DNA from: Gonatopus flavifemur
Lineage: Eukaryota; Arthropoda; Insecta; Hymenoptera; Dryinidae
Length of the DNA stretch: 64,000 nt
Assembly: GCA_018340375.1 (NCBI GenBank)
Contig: JAFFJZ010000010.1
Span: forward strand, 186,001 to 250,000
Reading direction: 5' to 3'
Position numbers and translations under genes: made by a program. Numbering within the stretch: the first letter of the stretch is position 1; each line of letters starts with the position of its first letter. Shown here piece after piece: positions 21,679 to 32,131 of the stretch. The notes under the pieces are model-generated. The model saw only the letters and a program-made list of their open reading frames with translations, did no database searches and was not told the origin of the DNA.

Positions 21679-21850
21679 CTAGGCGACTGGACGTGTAGGT
21701 GCAATAACTGTCGACCCACGTAATTCTTGGAGTAACGTGAGTATACCTTCTAATCGTGCTAACCGACGATGAATTTCATTCATCCATCTTCTTCTACTCC
21801 CTATTCTTGCGTTTCGGTTTGAATAATCGTCAAGAGATATTCTCCAATCC
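21679..21850 (-). CDS. Candidate terminal exon, C-terminus of an unidentified protein
   Basis: On the minus strand an acceptor (TTCTTCGTGGACGTATGTACGTACAG) is followed by 56 codons and TAG. Codon use is clearly richer in GC than the flanks. The peptide has WRISLDDYSNRNARIGSRRR, then a probable short coiled coil (IHRRLARLEGILTLLQELRG, leucines at heptad-like spacing) and a tail VIAPTRPVA. Short coiled coils after a basic stretch occur at the C-termini of several channel and adaptor families, but I cannot assign one. Upstream exons would lie at higher coordinates or outside the window; none was identified. An AATAAA follows at 21557-21562. This is the best-supported host exon on the minus strand. 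Confidence 0.5.
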
Positions 21851-22286
21851 CTGTACGTACATACGTCCACGAAGAAATATCGAGAATCGTGAAATTTGTC
21901 AACTTAGATTGTCAACTCTCTGGTTTCATTGAATTGACAAAAATGAATTCAAGAATACTCTACTAATGTGATCCCTCAGTTTTATTCACTTTCGAGTGAA
22001 GTAATTTTATATTCAATGACTTGAATGTTTTAATGATTTATACGTGCATTGCGTATTTGACGAAATTTATTGAATCGGAATTATGAAAACTTTGAATCAG
22101 AGGTTACATCAGAGTACCCTTGATTTGTTTGGAGGTCTAAAGAATTGTACGATTCGTTCGTATGAGCTGTGGTTTAATTACATTCAATGAATAACTCGAC
22201 AGGAATCACAATGTACCTAGACTATGGAAGATTTATAAATTTCTTGTGTTAAAAGAGATGTTGTCAAAAGTTCTCAAAGCACACTC
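21851..22286. other. Probable intron sequence of the minus-strand gene
   Basis: Non-coding, low-repeat sequence directly upstream (minus strand) of the terminal exon. No exon recognised. Confidence 0.35.
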
Positions 22287-22486
22287 CTTTCTCCCAGCGC
22301 CGGATTAATGTATGGGCCTAGATGGGCCTGGGCCAGGGGCCTCGAGCTCCTGGGGGGGGGGGGGGGCCTTCAATTCTTCAAAGTTAAAAAAAAGAGAATA
22401 CCCTAAAAAAACTTTCCTTACAAGGGGCCTCATATGCTCAAGCGCCCAGGGGCCTCGATAACCATTAATCCGGCACTGCTTTCTCC
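22287..22486. mobile_element. hAT-type MITE with perfect 8-bp target duplication
   Basis: The 184-bp element at 22295-22478 starts CAGCGCCGGATTAATG and ends CATTAATCCGGCACTG. Octamers CTTTCTCC flank it at 22287-22294 and 22479-22486. It contains GGGCCTGGGCCAGGGGCCTC and a run of 15 G at 22352-22366. Confidence 0.9.
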
Positions 22487-22500
22487 ATTGTGCGGTATAT

Positions 22501-22907
22501 GTATTGAGCAGGGGGGTGCAACTCGATAAAAACTATACGTAACGTGTTGTCACCTTTCGATATTTCCCAAACTGTCCGCAAGAGACGCTGATTGTACTAT
22601 CAGAAAAAGTCACGTGATACGATAATTTTTCGGCGCCTAATTTTGCATTTGAAATCGCTTGACAAATCATATCAATAATGGTGTAGATATATACATACAA
22701 TTCTTGAATATGTCACATAACCAAATATGATAATGACGATACTGACACTCGTATCACGTACGTAGTGTACAAAAAAAACATCACGTGATTTTGACTTAGC
22801 TACAGACAGCGCCGTTCACGGACTTCAAGTGAAGTTTACTGTGGTGACAAAACGCTTCACGAAACATTTGAAGATGATTAGGTGAGTTGCACCCCCCTGG
22901 TATTGAG
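22501..22907. mobile_element. hAT-type MITE with perfect 8-bp target duplication
   Basis: The 391-bp element at 22509-22899 starts CAGGGGGGTGCAACTC and ends GAGTTGCACCCCCCTG, a perfect 16-bp inverted pair. Octamers GTATTGAG flank it at 22501-22508 and 22900-22907. It starts only 14 bp after the preceding element's duplication. Confidence 0.92.
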
Positions 22908-24245
22908 ATACTTATTAAGATCACTGATGACAGAATCGAGATTTCAATTGAAAAACCTGTACATATTATACCAGTCGCCAGATGTTCGAGAAGTATGTTG
23001 TGACTTTGTCATAGAACGTTGTGAAAATTTACATTGTAAACATTATTAGGGCTGGACTCAAGACTCTCGAGTAAAACCAACGAAACCTAATTTCATCAGT
23101 TCTAATGCAAAATTCGTCGAGTCAATGTACAAATATCAAAAGAATGAAATGGGAGCAAATTTGTTGAAATATTTTCTTGATTCTGAAGAAAAAGGTCTAT
23201 ATTCAAAACTGTTGTAGTCTCGAAAAAGGTCTTGTTTTGTCTTGGTCTTGAGTAGAGGAACATTGCTTTATGTCCTGGGTGCAATCAATTTCATCTTCTC
23301 AGACGTGATATTCCCAACTATTACATGCCCACACTTTACTCGATGTAGAAATTTGTCTTCAAAGGTCGTAAAATGGAATGATATTTTCCATTTTGGATTT
23401 TGCTCAAGAGTCTCAAGTCCGCTTCTAAACATTATAGAGAGGTTCTTCTTTACTTCGTTTACTGGATTCCATTCATCCAACGTGGAAGGAGGGTTACTTT
23501 GTCATCAAGAATAAAGAGATTATTCCTCCCCATTTCGGTTTATTCTTGGCCTTGGCCAGCCAATCTTGGATCAATAATAGCCAAACAGTAAGGGAAAAAT
23601 TCCTCCAAATCTTGGTGGTAATTTCCCCATCCATGGATGAATTTCACTGCCAAAAATCCCACAAACTATTATCTATAGTTCAAAACTTTTGCAAAATTCC
23701 AAACTTTGAAAATTATGGGAACTTTTTCCTGACTTCGGTATTGAGTTTCATCCCCTAATGGGGGAGATGGGATAGTCATCTGCCGTCCAAAGCAAGAAGA
23801 CCGTGAGCCGCATTTTTGACGAAAATTAGCATTTTGTCCTCTAGTTTCCAATTATGTAAGTTTCGTAATCTATATAATTAGCGTTCATTAAGAATTTTTC
23901 AAATCAAAACTGAAAAGCGAAATTATTGAATAATAGGTGGTATTTTTCTGTATTTTTCACAGAATGATTTGTAAACCATAACGAAAATTCAGCAATTTCT
24001 TCTACACTGTACTTCCCGCGCATGATGCGATATCACTTGTAGCATACTTTCAAAAAATCATATTTTCGAGAAAAAAGGCTTAAAAAAACAAAATCCAAAA
24101 ACCGTATCGAATATTTTTCGACCCAGAATCGAAAACAATTTTCTTCATTGAATTCTTGAATTTGGGTGTGAAAACCACGTAGAATGACATGAAGTTGAAA
24201 CTGCTGACTGTGAAACTAGCGGCCGATGATCATAACTTCTTAAGC
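22908..24245. other. Unassigned sequence
   Basis: Several overlapping open frames on both strands (23242-23514 plus, 23268-23480 minus, 23400-23591 plus) cancel each other as evidence. No repeat pairing seen. Confidence 0.35.
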
Positions 24246-24362
24246 TGTAATTTCATGGGGCGTCGAGCATCGAGCGTCAACATTAGACAGAAAGAGAGGT
24301 CACACAGTTCTTCTCTTTCCTTCTAATGTTGACGCTTGATGCTCGACGCCCCATGAAATTAC
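24246..24362. mobile_element. Foldback element with CATTAGA-GGAAA core
   Basis: GTAATTTCATGGGGCGTCGA pairs with TCGACGCCCCATGAAATTAC; arms are about 52 bp. The inner part (CATTAGACAGAAAGAGAGG with CCTTTCCTTCTAATG) resembles the inner part of the unrelated-looking hairpin at 32636-32770. Confidence 0.85.
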
Positions 24363-25330
24363 ATCTTTACAGAAAATTTTTACCCCGGATTTGAGCGTCA
24401 AATTAAATTTCAGCAACGCTCAATCAAAAGTTGGAACACTCGTTTGCTATAGTTACGGCCGACAGCTTCCACTTCATTGGAATGACCCATATACGTTTTG
24501 CTAAGATGATCATCGGCAATGATACACATTGTTCAAATTGTATCAGAATCCATTCCGCATGTATTAAAATACACTATGCAAAATTTTCAAATAAATTTCA
24601 TTGAATTTTTGAGAATTGATCTTAAAATTTGTTGAAAAAAAATTTGAAAACTCTGTCCAGTATAATTGATTTGTAATATCCTCCCTTCGACTTTCCTCAC
24701 ATTTCAAATATCCCAATCACGAACTACGCGATATCATTAATTGAAAAAATGCACAACATACCTAATTATGATGTAATCTTCTCTGTACAGATATAATACC
24801 AATTATATTTATCGATTTGAGCGTTTAATTATCAACTCTATTTAAACTACCGCTCTTGTATGTTTCATGATTATTTTAATCACGAAACTCTCAGTACAAT
24901 CCATCACTTGTACTTTATATCAGAAGTGTACTAGAGAAGAAAAAACTAACCATGGATAGCACTTGATAACCTAACGATAATAATCTCCTCTGTAACTACG
25001 ACTCACTTCTATCGAGTTCATGATGAATTGAAAAACGTTAGTGGCACGATAAGAACATAAAATCGTACTTCCTTCAAAATAATTTCATTCGTAAACGATT
25101 GGCAGCGATTCCTCATAAACTTGAACTCAAACTTTCGAGAAGATGAAATCATAAGGTCCGAAGGAAAATCTATGGATATACCTAGAGAGCCTCAAGGGAG
25201 AGTCGTCAATTTGCTGTGCTCTGATTGGTGTAATCGCGAAGAGCTCCGTAGAGAGCCACCATATTGAAAATTTATTGTAGTTTACAATTTGTTCTAGAGT
25301 ATCATAACAATAACATCAGCAATCGGTCAT
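24363..25330. other. Unassigned sequence
   Basis: Nothing supported over about 970 bp. Confidence 0.4.
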
Positions 25331-26335
25331 ACTACTCTCTAAATTTCTTGGAGTGAAATTTCACTCTTCAAGAGTGAACTATCACTCCATTAGTCAGCCA
25401 GAAGTATAAGCCTGTCCTATTAGAGTGGAACTTCACTGTTGTGAAGAGTGATATTACATATCTCTATGTTTGGGTTATTTTTCACTCTGGAAAGAGTGAT
25501 TTCATCAACTCTGAATTAGACTGACAATATTCACTCTCACTCCAAATGCGAGTGATTTTGTAATATGCCTTCGGGTGAAATCTGTTACGAATTTTTATTA
25601 CTTTTGTGGAGAGGATAAAAAAGCATAATTTGTGTGTATCTCACTATATTCTTAACTTCGCATGTTCCTGAATCACTTATTGCAGTGAGAGAAATTATGC
25701 ACCACCTTTAAAGGAGTCGAACCGCTAGAGAGACGACCTATATTCTGACCTACATAATCCATGCCTAACCGACCTGAGCTGAACCGACACTTGTTTGGAC
25801 GAACGACAAAGTTTTAACAAGTGTGTATGTGGGGTACCTCGTTCGATTTCCTATGGACCAGTATGTGAGAATAATGACCAAATGAGACCTAATGGATGTT
25901 TGAATCAATCCAACATCAGTAATGAATGTGTAAAATATTGAATATTTTATCAATAATATGCCAGTGTGAGTAGAATTTAAGTTTGACTTTGAAAAATTTC
26001 CAACCTATGTAATTTTCTAACCTCAATCCTGTTGGATGACGTGTATACGAGATGCATTGTAAGATGCATTGGAAAATTTTACAATAACATTATTGTACTT
26101 ATCTCCGGTAAAGAATTCATCCCGAAGTGTGGACAAAAGAAATTTTTTTATTTGAATTATATATTTCTCACGTCGTCACTCAAAAGACGTGGAGTTTTCA
26201 ATTAATTTTGAAGCGTCGATTGAATATAAATAAACTTGGATATCTCACTCTAAGAAAGGTGGTATTTCAATCTTCAAACGGGTGAAGTATAAATCACTCT
26301 TTAATTACGAGTGACACTTTTCACTATAGTAAAAA
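25331..26335. repeat. Word array AGAGTGAAATTTCACTCT in two blocks
   Basis: At 25345-25565 the words GAGTGAAATTTCACTC, AAGAGTGATATT and CACTCTGGAAAGAGTGA are packed on both strands. A sparser second block at about 26165-26335 has CACTCAAAAGACG, TCACTCTAAGAAAGG and ACGAGTGACACTTTTCACT. The two may be subterminal zones of one roughly 1-kb element, but I could not draw a terminal repeat. Between them lies plain sequence. Confidence 0.5.
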
Positions 26336-26344
26336 ACTGAAGAG

Positions 26345-26720
26345 ATCAAATTGTCCGTATGGCTCAGGTCATTAAAGCGTAGGTACGTCGTGAGATGTCC
26401 GGGTTCGAATCTCGCAACCCCAAGAATCCAAAATGAAGTGAAATTTGTAAGCCTGAGAGGGGGATCAAAAGAAAAGAACGGAGGAAGAAGAAGAAAAACG
26501 GGGGGAGAATTTTTTTTCATGCACGACTCAAGATTGTTCTAAAATATTTTCATGAATTCTTCAAGACATTTTTAAGACTTGATCGAATACGTGTAAAACA
26601 TATCTTCCGCAAGACTTTTCTGAGATATCTTAAACTTGTTGAAATCAGTCGAGTAAGACATCTTCGAGACCTTTTTGCAAGAGATCGTTCAAAATTGCGA
26701 AATATCTTTTAGATACAGTA
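26345..26720 (+). mobile_element. tRNA-headed SINE, family A, copy 1
   Basis: A tRNA-like head carries box A TGGCTCAGGTCATTAAAG (26360-26377) and box B GGTTCGAATCTC (26402-26413), spaced as in RNA polymerase III promoters. It is followed by a purine-rich body (GAGGAAGAAGAAGAAAAACG, then GAGAATTTTTTTTCATG) and a tail made of AAGACATCTTNGAGAC words. The whole arrangement recurs at 63315-63752. Transcription would be by RNA polymerase III; mobilisation would need a partner LINE. The 71- and 63-codon frames across it are not genes. Confidence 0.75.
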
Positions 26721-26736
26721 TTGCCAGTCGTACGAG

Positions 26737-26760
26737 AATTCTCGTATGCATACGAGAATT
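26737..26760. repeat. Perfect 24-bp palindrome
   Basis: AATTCTCGTATG followed by its exact reverse complement, within a short zone of TACGAG and GTACGAAGTACGAA words that is interrupted at 26820 by the next element and resumes at 29376 (ATACGAGACGG). Confidence 0.8.
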
Positions 26761-27060
26761 TGACGGTTGGTACGAAGTACGAACAAAACACCACGTTCGT
26801 ACAGAAAACTGCGTGATTACCCACACAGCACAGAATATCGCAGTAATATCGCAGTCATATTATTTTGTGATATTGTGATATTGCAGGGAAATATTACTGC
26901 GATATTGTCGTAATATTTCATGTCCGCGCAGATGGATTGCAGTAATATCACAGCGATATTGTAATATTACGTCAATATTACAGCAATATTTCAGTGATGT
27001 CACAGTAATATTCCTCACCTGTCGATATTATATATTTTAGTAATATTGTGGCAATATTTC

Positions 27061-27397
27061 AAGGGGACACTATTTGCACGCAGTTGAAAATATAACAGTA
27101 TATGGCCCCGGCAAACATTTCCTCGGTAAGAATTATCTGAACTGAATCCATAAATGTATCTGAAGTTTTCAGGGAATAATCGTTGATACTTTATTTGCGA
27201 TGCAAAGCCCAAATTTTCAAATTCCAAAACATTCTTTTCCAACATCTGTGAGAAAGTTTGAAATCCAAAATTTGGATTCTGCGCTGCGATAAACTACTGA
27301 AGATTATTTCTTGAAAATTTCATCTATTTCTATGAATTCAGTTCAGAGAATTCTTACCAAGAGAATGTTTGCTCAGAGGGTACACTGGTCCCCTTAC
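27061..27397. mobile_element. Foldback relic inside the 2.6-kb element
   Basis: GCAAACATTTCCTCGGTAAG...CTGAACTGAATCCAT pairs with ATGAATTCAGTTCAG...CTTACCAAGAGAATGTTTGC. The outer arms are AAGGGGACACT and ACTGGTCCCCTT. Moderately diverged. Confidence 0.65.
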
Positions 27398-28706
27398 ATC
27401 ATGTGATACTAATACCATGACCTCAGCCATTTTATTTACAACAAACTGGATAGAATCAATTCGATAGGATCAAAATATCCCTTCGTACACAGTAATTTTC
27501 AAAATTTATTGAAGAATTGCTGTACTCAGCGTTATTTTAATTTTATTAAAAGATTTTTTGAACGTTATAAACAAAATAGCTAGCGTCTCGGCCCTAGCAT
27601 CCCTCTAAGTGAATTGTTCATGTGAGGTTTCTAGAATATTCTTCACAAGTTTTAGAATATCGTTCTGTAAAGTATTTCTTTGCGGTCATATAAGTATTCT
27701 ACGATTGAGGCATAGAACAATATATTCTGAGAATGAATTGCAAGGTATTCGAGAAGTCTCGTATGAACAATTTGGTTAACATCAGGGTGCTATAGCACCC
27801 TCACTATAGTATCCTTTCCAAGTTAACAAGCGGCAGTGTTCCTAGACAAATGTAACTTTGAAACTTGAATGAAAACGAAACATTGTGATTAAGCAGATAC
27901 CAGTGCCATGAGAACAGCTGATTATTTTTTTGGAGATTTTGCAAAGGGGGTGAACAGGGAAGTGCTTCAACTGGGAATTCTAACGAAATTGATCAATGAT
28001 GCATTTATTTTAAATAGAATACCCAATCAAAAAGAGAAAAATTCCCGGTTGTCACAAGCCTGGTGAAATATAATATAGATATTTCCATGTAGCTCCGTTT
28101 GATTGGTAAAGAATTAAGGTACATCAAGATATTTCAATTGTATTTCACCCGTTTCAGAAAACCTTACAGACAGTATCAGCTGATCTCATGGCACTGATAT
28201 CGTCTCAAAGTCTTGTAATTTATATAACAACTGTAACTTTTGTGGGTTTTCAAGGAATATGAAATTTTTTGGGTCATAAAAAAAGTCTTAATTCTTTTCT
28301 CTTTATATTGCTCAGTGATGAAATTGGGAAAATCCTGATTTTTGAAGACAAATGTGAGTTCAGGCATATTTTTTCTACTTCCCATGGCATTCAAAAGTCC
28401 TACAGAAGAGAAAACTATTCTTCTATTTTTTTTATATTTTAGGACCCGAATTAGGGACAGTATTATAATTGAAAATGATGTTTTTATAATATTTCACAAA
28501 ATATCCCATCTTCGAAAAAAAATGAAACTGTGAGAGGGGTATTGGTTTTGCATTTCGAAGGATTTTGAAACGATTGCGATGAACCGGAATCAGAAGGAAC
28601 CCGTTTTTTCACTACTAAAGTTTACTACACAACACACATTTCCATTTTCATTTATTTTTCACGTCCACTCATGAATACAAAAACCAAACAATATCAAACC
28701 GTTTTG
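27398..28706. other. Unassigned interior sequence
   Basis: No transposase-like frame. A short palindrome GGTGCTATAGCACC is at 27787-27800. Frames 28176-28394 (minus) and 28342-28533 (plus) overlap and look like chance. Confidence 0.35.
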
Positions 28707-29134
28707 GGGGCCGTCCATAAATTACGTAAGACAATTTTCGCATTTTTTCACCCCCCCTCCCTCCCCCTTGTAAGACATCGTAAGATTTCATTAAACCCCT
28801 CCCCCTCCCCCATGTGGTAAGGTAATATAATACAGAAGTGTACAGAAATTATAAATGACTCAATTATGGTATAACATTGATGATTATTAACTTACTAAAA
28901 TTGACTATCCAAGGATACTTGATTACAGAACATCATCTTTGTAAAATCTTTGAAAAAGTTGAAGGAAATATGTGTTTTTCGAAATCAGTTGAAATTGAAT
29001 TTCTTAATATTTAGTTACATCCATCTTACGTAAGATTTTGGTGCAACCCCTCCCCCTCCCCCCTTGTAAGATCTGGTAAGAATTCCATGAACCCCCCCCC
29101 CCTTGAACGTCTTACGTAATTTATGGACGACCCC
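28707..29134. mobile_element. MITE with GGGGCCGTCCATAAATTACG ends
   Basis: The left end GGGGCCGTCCATAAATTACG and the right end CGTAATTTATGGACGACCCC are near-perfect inverses, with TTACGTAAGAC / GTCTTACGTAA continuing the repeat. Subterminal CCCTCCCCCTTGTAAGA words occur twice. Possible 3-bp flank TTG on both sides. Terminal sequences of this kind recur in many arthropod genomes (memory, not checked). Confidence 0.75.
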
Positions 29135-29400
29135 TTGGACTAATTTTCACATGAAAATTGGCCAGGATTCAAGTTTAGGCATGTATTACAAATTCCTGTT
29201 TGCAAAATATCACCGCAATATTTCAGTGTGATTCATGATATATTATCGACACTGTAATCTTGCAGTGATATTACATTGCAATATATAATATTGTAATATT
29301 GCTGCAATGTTGCATTATGATTTGTAATATTACGTCAATATTGTAATACTGCTGCAATATTATGTGCTGTGTGGGTTATACGAGACGGCACCAGAATAAT

Positions 29401-29903
29401 CCCAATTAGCACAAGAACTTCTCAAATACACAGTAAAAAGTAAAACTTGAAGTGATCCCGAATATCAGCTTAAAAATGCAGCCAAAAGTAGCGCCTATTC
29501 CAACTGAAAGTAAGCAATGAAGAAGACTGAATTTCAGTCAATTCCATCTTACTTTGGAATTAAGATAGAATCCCATCTTAATTTCCAAAGTGAGATGGAA
29601 TTGACTGAAATTCAGTCTTCTTCTTTGCTTACTTTCAGTTGGAATAGGCGCTACTTTTGGCTGCATTTTTAAGCTGATATTCGGGATTACTTTAAGTTTT
29701 ACTGTTTACTGTGTATGCTATAGTGATTCTATGAATGTGAAAGGGATGTGAGAATGAGACTTTTTCGGATAAATCCGTTAAGATATTCTATGGAGATACA
29801 TAGCACATAATTATTCGAAACAGTCTCATTTGGAGGTTCTACGCATGTTCGTAGGGTTTTCCAAACACGCTCTTAGCATTTCTAACCTCTTCTGCTACTT
29901 GGG
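29401..29903. mobile_element. MITE with CCCAATTAGCACAAG ends, interrupted by another MITE
   Basis: The two halves (29401-29428 and 29716-29903) together make about 218 bp and match the intact element 828-1045: CACAAGAACTTCTCAAATA / TATGCTATAGTGATTCT here, CACAAGAATTTCTCAAATAT there, and AACAGTCTCATTTGGA in both. The right end is CTGCTACTTGGG. The inserted element at 29429-29713 interrupts it at a TA. Confidence 0.85.
29429..29713. mobile_element. Foldback MITE family C, copy 1, TA target duplication proven
   Basis: A 285-bp near-perfect hairpin from CACAGTAAAAAGTAAAACTT to its inverse, inserted in the MITE at 29401-29903. The intact relative reads CTCAAATATGCTAT where this locus reads CTCAAATA, element, TATGCTAT, so the target duplication is TA. 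That is a Tc1/mariner-type hallmark. A close copy is at 31847-32131. Very high similarity between the two copies suggests recent activity. Confidence 0.92.
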
Positions 29904-30182
29904 ATGTCAACACTGATGTATACACACTGGATATGAGTTTGACGCCGTTCTCATGTACCAGAGTGAATAAAATTCTCAACAGACATTTACAATAAGTGCC
30001 CCCTACCCAGAGTGACCAACTATGCATAATTTATGCACTTTTTCCGTTAGATCAACCGATCACAGTGTTTTATTAAAAAGAATAACCAATGAGAAAAGTT
30101 GAGAAATTTGAGAATTGGTCACCGTGCCACTACCACCGTGTTGAAGTAACAAACGTGAGAACGGTATGTTAGATCTATATAT
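29904..30182. other. Unassigned sequence
   Basis: Frame 29839-30027 (minus) starts outside the MITE and has no domain. No feature called. Confidence 0.35.
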
Positions 30183-30345
30183 ACAGGGTCGCGCAAAAGT
30201 CTGGAAACACCCCCATAACTTTTGAACGGGTCATGATAATTGGATCAAATTTTTTTCCAATCAAAGGAGGGATTAAGGGCTATCTTAACGGGGGACTTTG
30301 AGTCCCCCAGCCCTGTAGGGGTGATGGGGGGGGGGGGAAAGGGGG
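30183..30345. repeat. TACAGGGT-type arthropod repeat fragment, G-run of 12
   Basis: TACAGGGTCGCGCAAAAGTC begins a segment with AACTTTTGAACGGGTCATGA and AACGGGGGACTTTGAGTCCC. Such TACAGGGTGxCCCAAAA segments are, from memory, a frequent insect repeat motif. G12 at 30326-30337. Confidence 0.4.
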
Positions 30346-31846
30346 CCAAAATTTCAAATGAGATTTCCCATTGAACTCATCTTCGAATTGTAACTGAATC
30401 AATAGATTCAATCTCGGGGAAAATTGTACACAAACAATCCCAATCGAACAACATTTTATGAATCTCAATTTGTTTTTTCCATACTTTTTCCCCTCGCATA
30501 AATTTATCAATGACTTATTTACAAATGAAATATCGGAACGGATGATTATAATGCGTTCATGATTGCATCAGAATACAAACTTGAACTTGATGCTTTGGAT
30601 CTGAGCGTAAACGGAATTATACGAGGAATATAAGACAAAAAATAAACAATACGATAAGGGCATATCGGACGAAAATTTATGAGCGAAAAAACAATTTTCT
30701 TCAATTCACCTTCCACTTGTATCAAATAGCATATGACAATCAGTGATTTCTTGTTCTTTTTCTTTTCTTCTATTCGATCCTCATCATGACGAGTATGAAT
30801 GAAAGGAAAGAAAAGAGTCGTTTATTTTTCCTCGAGCAGTCCAGTTATCGATAAATCCTGACTCTGCTTGCTCCTCTATCTTTGATATTATGTACGTCAT
30901 TCTTCAAACGGATTTCTCAGAAAGACCGATAATTTGATGCCGCGTGATCATTTTACGAGGATATATATCGGAACGAAAAAAAATAAATTATCCGAATTGA
31001 CCTCTTAGAAATACATCTGAATATACCACGTGTATTTTTTATGTACACGTTGAATAGCTTTTACATTCACTTGTATATATCGGTACTGAACTTTTAATTT
31101 GAAATGATAAATTGGATGATTCGACAATTTTGCGAAAGATAATGTTGGAAGAAAGGAAAAAAATTCATGCGCGTGCCAACGACAGGCCTCAATTAAGTGC
31201 GTAATTTTCGTTTTTGATTTAAGTCGATCCGCGAAGAATAAACTGACAAGACATTCTTAATTGACACATTTTCAAATATATATTCTGATACGTGACTGCG
31301 TATTCCACGATATTGCTTGCGTTTCCTGACACAACGATTGACGCATTTTGTGATACCGATATGACTTGTATGCAGATCAACGCACTAGTTTTCCGATGAC
31401 CAAAATTTCGCTCTTTCGATATTTGAATTCGATGCTTTCCAACATTTTCTTATTTTATCGATTTATTGTGAAGATTTTAAATTCCAATTGAAAAATACGA
31501 ATTTTTCATGGTCGTGAATCGAAGAACCAAAAATATAAAGTTCACATTTTTTCATGATTTTTCTCAAAAAGATATCGGCCGCTTTTATTCATCCAGTTTC
31601 AGACCAGGCTTGGAAATTTGACGGCGCGTCGTATTTATGATATGAATTCTTGAGATGCATTCGATGAGAACTAAACTCATATCTTTCAGTTTGTGCGCAC
31701 ATTGATAGGGTGTTCACATTGAGAACATATTGTGTTATAAATTACTATGAAAGAATTGTAACGAAGAACCGCATAAAGATGGAGAGGAACGTGAAATTAG
31801 CTATAAAATACCGTGATCATGTTCGTTAGTACTAAGATTGATGCTT
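30346..31846. other. Unassigned, apparently unique sequence
   Basis: 1.5 kb without paired repeats or coding frames above 60 codons beyond its first 165 bp. It may be intron or intergenic host DNA. Confidence 0.4.
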
Positions 31847-32131
31847 CACAGTAAAAAGTAAAACTTAAAGTGATCCCGAATATCAGCTTAAAAATGCAGC
31901 CAAAAGTAGCGCCTATTCCAACTGAAAGTAAGCAATGAAAAAGACTGAATTTCAGTCAATTCCATCTTACTTTGGAAATTCAGATGAAATTCTATCTTAA
32001 TTCCAAAGTAAGATGGAATTAACTCAAATTCAGTCTTTTTCATTGCTTACTTTCAGTTGGAATAGGCGCTACTTTTGGCTGCATTTTTCAGCTGATATTC
32101 GGGATCACTTTAAGTTTCACTTTTTACTGTG
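31847..32131. mobile_element. Foldback MITE family C, copy 2
   Basis: A 285-bp hairpin almost identical to 29429-29713: CACAGTAAAAAGTAAAACTT end, GCAGCCAAAAGTAGCGCCTA in the arm and its inverse in the other arm. Flanked by TT on both sides rather than TA. Confidence 0.92.

Larger units (their letters stand above)
26817..29378. mobile_element. 2.6-kb element with CCCACACAGCAC ends and TTA duplication
   Basis: The element 26820-29375 has inverted ends: left CCCACACAGCACAGAATATC, right end reverse complement CCCACACAGCACATAATATT. TTA stands on both sides (26817-26819, 29376-29378). A TTA/TAA target duplication is typical of PIF/Harbinger elements. About 240 bp at the left and 170 bp at the right are packed with GCAGTAATATTGC words on both strands. 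The interior holds other repeats (27061-27397, 28707-29134) and no transposase frame, so it is non-autonomous, or it is two relics that happen to face each other. Confidence 0.6.

Noticed and set aside
26345..26420. Functional tRNA gene
   Set aside because: Box A and box B are present but the acceptor arm does not close, and the same head with the same body recurs at 63315, which identifies a SINE.
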